A DNA stretch of 28,620 nt from Geosiphon pyriformis (Eukaryota > Glomeromycota > Glomeromycetes > Archaeosporales > Geosiphonaceae): positions 10,004 through 38,623 of the forward strand of contig JAAOMT010000136.1 of the NCBI GenBank assembly GCA_016748015.1, read 5' to 3'. The notes below the pieces were generated by a model that was not told the origin of the DNA, did no database searches, and worked only from the letters and a program-made list of their open reading frames with translations. The position numbers and the translations under genes were made by a program. Position 1 is the stretch's first letter, and every line of letters starts with the position of its first letter. This document shows positions 9,604 to 18,250 of the stretch, one piece after another.

Positions 9604-10980
9604 TTAAGTGTTCAAGTTGGAAAGTTGTTCAATAACAACTATTGGTTCTAAATTTTGGGGAATATTTTCAGGATTGATTAAGGAAGAATGTGTACCAATT
9701 TGTAGAATTAATGGTTCAGGATTGTTTCTGAAATTATAGTGTTTCAAATGATCTCCATGTGCAACTTTTGCTAGGATTTTGTTATTAAGTCTTAGCTTGT
9801 ATAATCCGTTGCCTAAAACTTTATGAATAAAGAATAGTCTATCCCATTTATTTTCAAATTTCCCACTCCATTGTTTTTTAGCTTTAGTTCTGTGTAAGAG
9901 AACTTTGTTTCCAATTTTAAATTCATTGGTAACTGGAGGCAATTTGTTGTCATGCCATTCTTTTTGTTGAGCTTGGGAGTGTTCAATATGGGTGGCTGCT
10001 ATTTGTTGTTTTCCTTCCAACATACTAAGCAGAGTGTAGGCTCTTTGTTGAAGTGTTTCCTGGAAATTGTTTTTATCAATTGGTTATGCTGGGTATGTTT
10101 CTACTGTGAAGCTAATTAGTAACGTTGCTGTCCTTCCGTAAGTTAAATCAAATAGTGTGTGTTTTGTGGTATCTTGTTTTAGTGTTCTATATGTTAGTAA
10201 CACTGATAAAATAAAGATATCTCATTCTTGCTCAAAATTGGTTGAGACTTTGGCTAATGATTCACACAATGTTCTGTTAAAACGTTTTACAAATCTATTT
10301 GTTTGTGAATGGTAGGGTGAAGATAATAGTCACTTGACATTAAATTGTCCACAAATTTCCTGGATTAAATTGTTCACAAAATGTGTTCCTTGATCAGATA
10401 AAAGTTTTATTGGACATCTATGTCTACAAATGATGTCTTCATAGATGAAGTTTGCTACTAATTTTGCATCTGCTCGTTGAATGGCTCTGGCTTCAGGCCA
10501 TTTGGTGAGATAGTCTACAGCTACTGCAATATAATGATTTTCTTGGTTTGTGATAGAGAGTGGTCCGACTAAATTGATACCAACTCGGTCAAAAGACTGT
10601 CCAATTTTGATTGGGTTTAAAGGTTCTGTAGGATGAGTTTCTCCTCTTCTTTGACAACTATCACAAGATTTAATATATTTATGAATGTTTTTCTTCATTT
10701 GAGGCCAAAAGTAATATTCTAGGGTTCTCTGAGTGGTGCTGTTTTTTCCTAGATGTGCTGATGAAAAGTCTGAGTACATATTATATAAAATGGTTTCTTT
10801 TTCATGTTCTTGTATTAATCTGAGCGGATTGTCTGGATTTCTGAAGTTTCAATAATAAATAATGTTGTTGTGTAAGAAATATTGTTTGGCTTGTTGTTGT
10901 AACTGACGTTTTTCATATGAGGACCAATCTGTTGGAATTGTTAATGTCTCCAGATATTGTTTAAGACTGTTGTAGTTTTT
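9604..10980 (-). pseudogene. Element B integrase and Pol C-terminal region
   Basis: From about 10980 the frame holds the RNase H-IN connection, then the zinc-binding region (SAHLGKN, with the pair in SCDSCQRRGE). The catalytic core follows: GINLVGPL, where the first catalytic Asp is Asn (codon 10573-10575), then VDYLTKWPEARAIQRA. The second Asp is intact in LLSDQGTHF. The Glu block NRFVKRFNRTL has Lys (10285-10287) in place of the catalytic Glu, with the normal spacing of 35 residues. The C-terminal 139 codons (9604-10023) carry KVLLHRTKAKKQWSGKF and a GPY/F-like LGNGLYKLRLNNKIL, ending in SNLNT. There is no chromodomain. Integrase would insert the cDNA into chromosomal DNA. Two of three catalytic acids are lost by G-to-A changes. 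Confidence 0.9.
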
Positions 10981-12419
10981 GGGGTTTATTGTTTGTTGTT
11001 TTGTTGTTAATTCAAATGAGTGTTGTTTTTATGTTCTAATCTTGCCTTATTCTTGAGAGACAATCAATGTTGGTATGGAGTTTTCTTGGTTTGTGGTGTA
11101 CAATGTATTGGTAGTTGGCTAAAAATTCTGTCCATCAGGTTTGTTTTGCATTCAGTTGGGTGTTTTTGTTCTGGAGCCATTTGAGTCCAATATTATCAGT
11201 GATAATATCGAATTTTTTAGGCCTGAGATAAAGATTAAAGTGGTGTAGGGCCCAAATTACAGCTGTTGTTTCTAGTTCTGTGGTAGGATAGTTTTTTTTA
11301 GCTGGTTTTAATGTTCTGCTAGCGTAAGCGATTACTCACTCATTTCCGTTGTCATCTAATTGTGATAAGATGGCACCAAAGGCAGTGTAAGAAGCGTCTG
11401 TAGCTAGTCGAAATTGGTTACTGAAGTCTGAGTAGGTGAAAATTAGAGCTGTTATCAGCTTTTCTTTGAGACTTTCAAAAGCTTTTTGGTGTTCTTCTAT
11501 CCATTTGTATTTGACGTTTTTAGTAGTGAACTGGTTGAGGGGTTTTGCAATTTCTGAGAATCTTTTGATGAATTTTCAGTAATAGGAAGCTAATCCAATA
11601 AATCCTCTCAATTCTGTGGTATTTCGTGGAGTTTTGAAGTTCTTGACAGCACTGATTTTGCCTGAGTCTGGTTTGACTCCTTCTTCACTAACTATGTGGC
11701 CAAGAAAAGCCAAACTTGTTTTTCCAAAATAACATTTTTCAATGTTTAATTTTAATCCTGCTTTCTGTAATCATTGAAAAACTTTTCGCAGGTGTTTTAA
11801 GTGTAATTCAAACGATGAAGAATAAACATCAGTATCATTAAAATAAATGACTACTGACTTCCAAAGGAGTTCTTTGTACACAATATCTATTAATCTCTGA
11901 AATGTTGCTAGTGCATTGCATAATCCAAAAAGGCATTACATTGAATTCATAATTTCCTCCTTGGGTTGTGAAGGCTGTTTTGGGATGATCTTTGGGATCC
12001 ATAGTAACTTGCCAGTATCTGCTTTCTAGATCTAATGTTGAAAAGTATTTGGACTTTCCAAGGGCATTCAACATGTCATCAATTCAGGAAAGAGGGTAGG
12101 CATCTCCAATGGTGACACTGTTGAGTTGTTGATAATCAACACAAAATTGTATTTTTCTATTTTTCTTCTTAACTAGAACCACAGGTGAGGCCCATGGACT
12201 TATTGATGGTTAAATAAGCCCATTGTTAAGCATCCATTGTACTTTTTCTCGGATAAATTGGTGACTTTCTGGAGCAACTTGGTAGGCTTGTTGTCACCTT
12301 GGTTTGGCATCTCCTGTATAGATTTGGTGTTGAACCAAATCAGTTTTTCCTAAGTCATTGTTGTTTTTGGCAAAGATATCAGCAAATTCTGCAATTAGCT
12401 CTTTGAGCTGGCTTTTTTG
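10981..12419 (-). pseudogene. Element B reverse transcriptase and RNase H
   Basis: The first RT half (about 12400-11930) includes the motif A region YFSTLDLESRYWQV and KTAFTTQGGNYEF. A 1-nt shift near 11930 follows, and a second frame carries FGLCNALATFQRLIDIV. The catalytic loop there is YFND (11834-11845) instead of YLDD: the first Asp is Asn. That frame stays in phase to about 11000 through FGKTSLAFLGHIVSEEG and NTTELRGFIGLASYY. RNase H shows ATDAS, TTELE and ITDN, so its acids look intact. The only breaks are stops: VFQ-stop-LQ and GNE-stop-VIAY (both Trp-like), SYY-stop-KF and KQT-stop-WTEF (both Arg-like), and RQD-stop. Each is one transition away from a sense codon. RT is inactive, while RNase H is plausible apart from the stops. 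Confidence 0.92.
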
Positions 12420-13178
12420 TTATGGTTTAAGTTGTCCTATGTTGATTTGAGATAGTTTTTCTATGACAACATAGTAGTTCTCAGAACTGAGATTTGGGTT
12501 AATTTTTGGTAGTAAATGTTCAATAATTTCTGAGAAATTGGAAACTGTTTGGGGTAATTCTTGTTGAAAGACATTACTGTAAATGATTCCAATTTCTAAG
12601 TTATTTAATAAAACTATGGGATAATTGTTGGGATTGTAAAAAGTAACTCGGACTTTCTTTGTTTCTTCTGAAATATAAATGTTTGGGATTGATATATTAT
12701 GTTCCAAGCAGACTTGTTTGTTGGATTCAAAAATTTGTTGTGTGGTTGTTGACTTTGGGCAGGTGTAAATTTCCGGATGTTCTCCAAAGGGTGAAATAGT
12801 AATTGGTTGTGGAAGTCGTAGAATCTGGAAAAATTTATTTTGTTCATTAAGAGCTATGTTTACTGGAACTGTGAATCATCCAGTTGAACTAAAACCTTGG
12901 GTTCCTCTTTAAATAAATAGCTTGAACAATTTTTTCAGCATGTTCAATCTGAAAAGGCTTATCAGTTTCATTTTGTAATATGATTGTAATGTTTTCTGTA
13001 TATCCAGCATCTATGATTTCTCTTCTAATATTGATTCCTTTGCTTGCCAATGATGATTGTAAAGCAATTTGGACCATTGTTCTTGGTAGAATTTTGAGAG
13101 CAATTTTGAGGTTGATTTTTGTGAGCGATTTGGGTTTGAGAATAAGAGTATCTTTTCCTGGATATCTTAGATCATATT
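12420..13178 (-). pseudogene. Element B dUTPase domain and connector to RT
   Basis: The dUTPase spans about 13175-12905. Motif 1 is AEYDLRYPGKD (normally AG-DLR), motif 2 is LQSSLASKGI (normally SRSSLA-KGI), motif 3 is REIIDAGYTENI (normally GGIIDAGY-GNI), and the later substrate-side block is AEKIVQAIYL. The catalytic Asp of motif 3 is kept, but three conserved glycines are Glu/Arg and the motif 2 Arg is Gln. A 1-nt shift separates the end of the dUTPase from GFSSTG-stop-FTVPVN. A connector follows: LPQPITISPFGEHPEIY, SIPNIYISEETKKV, and an end in IGQLKP before RT. Eukaryotic and retroviral dUTPases are homotrimers that turn dUTP into dUMP. Placement between protease and RT differs from lentiviruses (between RT-RNase H and IN) and betaretroviruses (upstream of PR). 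Confidence 0.85.
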
Positions 13179-14580
13179 CAGCTTGATTTCGTGGGCTTTT
13201 TCTGGTTTTATTCTTTGTCCATTGTTGTTGAAGTATTTGAGTTGTAAAGCAGACTGATTTTTGATGAGATAGATGAGTGTTGTTTCAATTTCTTCTATTG
13301 CTTCAGGTTCTCCGAATTCAATTTCGTATTTATCACTTTTGCTGGGCAAGGGAATGTTAAGAGTGTAGCATTCAGAACACCATTGTTCATCACAAGACAT
13401 TATGCATTCCTTACATAATTTAATGTTTATTTGTTCTAGCCATTGAGTTTGAGCTTCTTTAGTCAGGTAGGTGTGACTTGCAATTTGATGGTATATTTCT
13501 ACTTCATCTTCATAATCAAATCTAGCTAATTTCAAGGTATATTTGATATATTCAGCTTCCTTTATTTGAAGAACATCTTCTTTGGTTCCTTCATTGATTA
13601 AGATCATGGCAAGTTCATAGATCATTTCGGCATTATGGGGGTAGTGATAAAGTTTGTTGAGAGCACTGTTGTATGCTGCATTAAAGGGTGTTCCTCTTTT
13701 TACTTTTTCTGAAATTAGTAAAGCATATTGGCAGGTCTGATCGCAGACTTCTCCTCTTATTGTTACATCAATCTAATTGCATTCTTCTGATAGCATATTT
13801 CCACAAGTCAAATAAGGGGTGTTATCCTATTTTCCGCTTCTTTTTATTAGATGGCCCTATTGTTCTTTGTGGCAAGCCTTGCAGTAATAACAAGTATGAT
13901 TTTCATATTCTTCTTCAGGTGAAATACAGGCTCCTATTGAGGAGAGTTTTTTGTGGCAGTCCTTGCATTTGAGTGGAATGTAGGAGTGTTGTTTTCATGG
14001 TTCAGGCTTTGAGTAAGGGATATTCCATCCAGGGGTTTCAGGTTCAGAGTGTGGAGTAAAATGTTCTTGTTCAGTTTCCTCGGCCCAATTGGACGTTAAT
14101 CCAAGAGCCATAAATGTTTCAATTATTGGTTTTTCTTCTTCTAGTTCGAATTCAAAAGCCAGGACTTTTTTGGAGCATTTGTTAAATGTACTACAAGTGG
14201 CAGGTACTTGGGCGTGTTGTCCTTGGTAAGAGATTGTTAACTCTTGTGTTTCCCAATTCAGATTAGCATTGGCTTTTTGGAGCCAATTATTTCCAACAAA
14301 AGCTTAATACTGGGGTGCATCCATTATAAGAACTTTGACTAGAATGGTGATTCCATCAAGAGTGAATAGAAATTTATCAATTTCTCTCACTAGAGTCTTT
14401 TTCATGCCATCGGCAGTAACAATTACTGTTTGAGCTGGTCAGTTGACATTTCTTTTTAATTGTTGCATTAACTGGTAAATAATGATGCTTCCAGTGGATC
14501 CACTGTCTAGGATCAAGCAAATTGTCTTTCCTTCGACTTCTGCTTCAGTATACATAGCAGTAATTGCTTTTTGTTCATTG
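13179..14580 (-). pseudogene. Element B aspartic protease and cysteine-rich linker
   Basis: A single frame runs from about 14575 to 13182, broken only by stops at N-stop-PAQT, PQY-stop-AF, EP-stop-KQ and two in the Cys-rich part. The retropepsin active site is intact: LILDSGSTGSIII, with DSGS codons at 14496-14507. After a second protease half and an acidic Glu-rich spacer comes a cysteine-rich region. It holds CKDC (13956-13967), CYYCKAC (13872-13892), then CGN, EEC, EVCDQTC, a helical segment from ISEKVKRGTPF to QTQWLEQINIKL, and CKECIMSC with EQWCSEC (about 13375-13420). The paired Cys spacing suggests several zinc-binding loops. The protease would mature Gag-Pol. The role of the Cys-rich part is unknown. 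The same module occurs in elements A and C. Confidence 0.85.
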
Positions 14581-15848
14581 GTGGCAATTCATTTGCTTTA
14601 AATTTGAAAGGAAATATATCTGAAAAGTTGGCATTTTCAGCAATTCTGGCTGGTGGGATTGTGGTAGGAATATAGGAAGAGTTTTGTTGTTGTGCTGCAG
14701 CTCTATTTTTTGAGAGTACAGTATGGTAAAAATCCTGTTTTTCTGGCATCATAAGATAACTAGATTAAGTATGATAGTGGTTGGGTCTTGGTTGAGCTGA
14801 ATTTTGGGGAACCAATTGGTTGTTCGAATTGATTCTATTGTTGTTTACTTGGTATCAGTTTTGTGGTGTGAATTGATTTTGCGGAATCAATCTTTGAGCA
14901 GGTACTTGATAATATTGTGTAAGTGGTTGTTGGTATTGCTGTTAAATTGGCTGTGGAGCAGGCTAATAATAGTTATTTTGGTATTGGGGTCTTGGTGGAT
15001 AGTAAGCTGGTAATGGTGGTTGATAATAAGATTGCTGTAGTAGAGGGTAATGTTGATTACTCCTATTTTGTTGGTCTCGTTGTAGCTTTCTGCAATTTCT
15101 TTTCCAGTGGCCAAGAATTCCACAATAATGACAATTCTGAGGCTGGTTATTAGAGAATGATATAAAGTTGTTTTGATTCTGTCTTTGGGGTGGTTGATAT
15201 CTTTGGGATTGCTATTGTTGTTGATTGGTAAAATAGTTTTCGACTTTTTTTGTGAGTTGGTCAATTTTCTCTTCAGCTGCTAAGCTGGTCTTTCCAATGA
15301 CTAAGTTCACGAATTTTGTACGATTGGCTTCTTCTATGGCCATTTCATATCTTTTTGCATGCTAAATAGCAGAGTTTAAATTTTCTGGGACATGTGGACA
15401 AACTTTTTTAATCAGTTTATCTTTTAAACCAGTGATAAATTGATCCAAGATTTGAGCATCAGAATAATAATCATTAGTTTTAAGTTGGCAAATTTGTTTG
15501 AGAAGTTTGTTGAATTTCCTAATATAAGTCATAACAGATTTGGAGGGTTCTTGTTTAATATTGCGAAAACAATTTTGAAGAGTAATTGAGGTGTTATTAT
15601 TGGTGAATTGTTCTAAAAAGGCAGTTTTGAAAGCTGTCCAGTCATTAAAAAGGGTGGTCAAGTTTTCAAACCATTCACCTGCTGTTCTTTTGAGAAAGTA
15701 GGGAATTGTTCTTAACATTCTGGCAGCATTCTATCCATTTGCATCTCCAGCTTTAGTAACTTGGTCAAACCATTCTTGGGGACTGGTCTTAATGTCTTCT
15801 CTATTGAATTCAGAGATTTTTGCAATGTATGCTGTCATTTTGTCTTTT
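14581..15848 (-). pseudogene. Element B Gag capsid and nucleocapsid
   Basis: A frame opens with ATG-initiated MTAYIAKISEF near 15848 and continues SPQEWFDQV, an in-frame TAG where NG-W-NAAR is expected, and MLRTIPYFLKRTAGEWFENL. It then gives FKTAFLEQF, SITLQNCFRNIKQEPS and ILDQFITGLKDKLI, which is the Ty3-type Retrotrans_gag (capsid) domain. A TAG near 15362 follows NSAI. The frame then holds a coiled-coil-like AAEEKIDQLTKKVE, a Gln/Asn-rich stretch, and a perfect CCHC knuckle, CHYCGILGHWKRNC (15092-15133, CX2CX4HX4C), that would bind the RNA genome. The frame carries on to IPPARIAENANFSDIF and ENELPP-like sequence, where a 1-nt change near 14590 separates it from the protease frame. Both stops are one transition from Trp or Gln. 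Confidence 0.88.
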
Positions 15849-15854
15849 TTGTTT

Positions 15855-16616
15855 TCACTGTCTATTGATTTTTTTTTCAGATATTTCAAAGTTGTTTTCT
15901 TTGTTCGCTACTGTCTCAGAGTGTTCATTTCGATTTTCAGCTAGAAAGTCAAGGAGATTGGAACTAGTTTGAAGAGGTTTTTGTTGTCTGGTGGGACTTC
16001 TGGATGATGTAAAATCTTCTAGTCTTGCAAATCGATTTAAGGGTGAATTAGGTGTTTGTGCTTGTGTAAGTGAAACTGGAAAAGATGTAATAGTAAGTGG
16101 AAGTTTTGAACTGGTTCCTTGTTCAGGTGTTTGTAAGTGTTTGGCAGTTGTTTTTGGTAGTATTGGAGTATTTGGGGTGGTTTTTAAGTATTGCTTCAAT
16201 TTTTGTTTGCTTTTGTTGCTTGTTTCTGTTTCTAATTCAAAATTAATAGAGTATTGAGACTGCACTGGATATGTTTCTTCATAGTACTGGATAATGTTAA
16301 AATTTAGTTCTTGAAAGTAAGTGGCAAGTGTTTCACTGTTAAGATCTTCAGTTTCCAACTGTGAGTAGTGTACTAAATTATTGTAAAGGTTGCTTCTAAC
16401 TTCTGAGATATTGTAATTTCCAAAAAGATAATTGTTGATGCGGTTTTCAATGTATTGGTATACTGATTTCTTGACAACTTCAATTCCATCTGGAATGTTG
16501 AATCTTTGTTTGCAGTGAGTGTAAATTGATTGGTAATACTCTAGAGTTGTTGCGTCTGGTGTGGTCGCCACTTTGAAGTTTGTTTTTGCTGTGTTGTTTC
16601 TGTGGGAGAGCACCAA
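15855..16616 (-). CDS. Element B Gag N-terminal region (ORF without an ATG)
   Basis: This is an uninterrupted 253-codon frame that opens at the primer-binding site, immediately inside the 5' LTR, and contains no methionine codon at all. The first codon at 16614-16616 is TTG, and a TAA in the LTR edge precedes it. Readable parts are TTLEYYQSIYTHCKQRFNI, a helical KSVYQYIENRINNYLF, a TSNKSKQKLKQYLK stretch, a Pro/Ser/Thr-rich middle, and LDFLAENRNEHSE. It ends at a TGA after a run of nine A on the coding strand (15869-15877). Beyond that run, the frame of the capsid region continues naturally (DSENKKDK, then MTAY), so homopolymer slippage probably split one longer Gag. Element A has a matching upstream region. 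Translation must begin by other means, for example from a spliced leader exon, or only at the downstream MTAY. Confidence 0.6.
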   Translation of the reverse strand: MVLSHRNNTAKTNFKVATTPDATTLEYYQSIYTHCKQRFNIPDGIEVVKKSVYQYIENRINNYLFGNYNISEVRSNLYNNLVHYSQLETEDLNSETLATYFQELNFNIIQYYEETYPVQSQYSINFELETETSNKSKQKLKQYLKTTPNTPILPKTTAKHLQTPEQGTSSKLPLTITSFPVSLTQAQTPNSPLNRFARLEDFTSSRSPTRQQKPLQTSSNLLDFLAENRNEHSETVANKENNFEISEKKINRQ

Positions 16617-16617
16617 A
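16598..16617 (-). other. Element B primer-binding site
   Basis: Directly inside the 5' LTR, the coding strand reads TTTGGTGCTCTCCCACAG. The TGG (16613-16615) would pair with a tRNA CCA end. Element A has TTTGGTGCTTTTTG at the equivalent place. I could not assign the tRNA. The complement GGGAGAGCACCA also resembles a tRNA D-arm, so priming from an internal tRNA site is possible. CTCTCCCACAG also fits a 3' splice site. Confidence 0.65.
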
Positions 16618-17202
16618 TGTTACTGGAGGTTTTTGGTCTCTTCTTAGCTCTTGTATGTTTGTTGTAATGCTGTTAATTCATGACTATGGGAAGTGTTTGA
16701 ACCTCCGATAACTGAATTTATCTTCAAATTATCTTCTATAATTTGAACTTGCTGGGCTTATAAGTAGAATGGCCAATTTTATGCCAGTTGCTTTGTGTAG
16801 TTATGTTGTAGTAAACGTCAACTCTTTCCCAGGAATTGCTTGTCTGGAAGCTCACTAAAATGTGTAGTTACTTTGCTGTGAAAGTCAATTCTTCTACAGA
16901 AATCTCATCTGTAGACTACCCTAATGATTATAATAAGAAAAATAAAAGAAAGAAAGAAAATAAAAGAAATGTAAAAGAAATAGAATTCTATCAAGAGAAA
17001 CATTTTCTATCCAGGCCTGGAGTCACTAACAGTTTACTGAAATTGGTAGCTAATCAATTTCGAAATGTTAGTTGGGTTTTGGAGATTTTTCAAGTACAAT
17101 AATTAAAGAATTTGGTTTTTTCGAATTATTTGATATTTATTTCTTTTTGTGTGTATAGGAACGGTTTTAAGAGATAAATCTAATATAAGATACATTTTCT
17201 CA
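16618..17202 (-). repeat. Element B 5' LTR (right copy)
   Basis: This is the partner of 7817-8401 and has the same length. It starts TGTTACTGG and ends TACATTTTCTCA on the plus strand. An 88-codon plus-strand frame (16836-17102) corresponds to the antisense frame of the other LTR. Of nine CpG positions seen in either copy, only one (TTTCGAAATG) is CpG in both. Confidence 0.95.
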
Positions 17203-18250
17203 GGAATGTTATTTCACATTTCTTTGTCAAGTAACCATTTGTCACAAGTGAGACACAGTTTATTGTCCTATTTTCTCTGTTTTTTTGAGTACCCATAGCA
17301 TTTTTTATGGCATGGCTTGTAGTAATAGTGAGTTTTGGTCTAATAGTCTTCATCAAGGGCTATTTAAGCTTCTATAGAGGAGAATTTTTTTTTACAGTCT
17401 TTGTATTTGAGAGATATATATGGTGGCTTTTTTATCGGCTTACATGAGTATTCTTTTTTTTAGTCATTAGTTATTTCCTCTGTAGTAGCATCTTTTTCTG
17501 GTGTGTCTTCTTTTTTTCTTTTCCTTTGTCATTCCAAGAAAGTACTGATAGTAGCTTGTTGTGTTTGATATTGGTCCAGAAAACTTGGTATGCTTTTCAG
17601 GTAGGTTTTTTTTTTTTTTTTTCTAATTCAATAAGTGGCTTGTCATTGATAGTGGTCTTAAAGTGACCACAAATGACTGGCATGCATGTATAGTAGCTGT
17701 TCTGGCTAAGCTGCAGTTCTTGGGTGTTTCAGTTGAGCACAGCATTGGTTTTATACAGCCAGTCATTCTCAATGAGAGCTTAGTACTGAGTTTTTTCTAT
17801 TATTAATACCTTAATTGATATTATGATGCTGTTGACTTCAAATGGGAAGTTATCTATTTTATCAATTGGAGTTTTGATCACTTCATCAGTGATTATAATT
17901 CTGGTACTGACAGCATGATCAACTTGGCAACTTAATTGGTCCATGAGTTGTTGTGTAATAATACTGTCTGCTGACCTACTATCAAAGATAAGCTTGATAG
18001 AATGGTTATTGACTTTGGCATTAGTATACATAGTAGTGATTGGTTTTTTCTTGAATGCAGTTTTACTGAACAAAAGTGTAAATGTCAGTTCCTTAAATTC
18101 AAATGGAAAGATAGCTGTAAATAATTTGTCATTGGTGATGGTGGCTGGAGGTATGTTACTGGTAAGTGGTTGTTTTTGGTTGGGTTCTGTATTGTTGGAT
18201 AAGGCATTTTCTGAAGTTACTAGAAGACTTAAATAATTCTGGGAACTTGG
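17203..18250 (-). pseudogene. Element A protease and start of the Cys-rich linker
   Basis: The protease frame at 18250-17780 reads IPPATITNDKLFTAIFPFEF, then PITTMYTNAKVNNHSIK and the active-site block IFDSRSADSIITQQLMDQL. The Gly of D-S-G is now Arg (DSRS codons 17972-17983) by a GGA-to-AGA change. A stop after EKTQY is a Gln-type TAA. The same frame is shared with the whole gag upstream. Further left the linker appears in shifted frames: acidic/Lys-rich sequence, a T-run near 17607-17622 that probably slipped, a decayed CxxC around 17390, then LCLTCDKWLLDKE at about 17260-17220. The sequence stops at the LTR of element B, about 105 codons before its continuation at 7816. Confidence 0.85.

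Larger units (their letters stand above)
7817..17202 (-). mobile_element. Element B: Ty3/gypsy LTR retrotransposon nested in A
   Basis: Two direct LTRs of identical length (585 bp) flank a 8.2-kb interior. The interior holds PBS, gag, protease, Cys-rich linker, dUTPase, RT, RNase H, integrase and a third ORF, all on the minus strand. It is better preserved than A or C, and long frames are legible. It is nevertheless defective: RT YxDD reads YFND, the integrase first Asp is Asn and the catalytic Glu is Lys, and there are about six 1-nt frame changes and many stops. The LTR ends are clean (TGTTAC and TTCTCA on the plus strand), but the flanks (TCTGC, GGAAT) are not a target-site duplication. 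Compared with element C, about 320 bp of host element A is absent at the insertion point. Confidence 0.93.

Noticed and set aside
12614-12847. 77-codon minus-strand frame
   Set aside because: It is a shadow of the dUTPase-RT connector, which reads sensibly in another frame (PQPITISPFGEHPEIY).
14585-14600. Programmed -1 frameshift between Gag and protease in element B
   Set aside because: The shift is in the right place, but no slippery heptamer is visible, element A has gag and protease in one frame, and similar single-base shifts occur throughout B.
14804-15264. Several overlapping frames on both strands in the nucleocapsid region
   Set aside because: They are produced by the Gln/Asn-rich, CAA-repeat composition. 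The knuckle CHYCGILGHWKRNC fixes the true frame.
15869-15877. A-run as a programmed slippery site in gag
   Set aside because: The shift needed is +1 or -2, not -1, it lies inside Gag, and homopolymer slippage explains it more simply.
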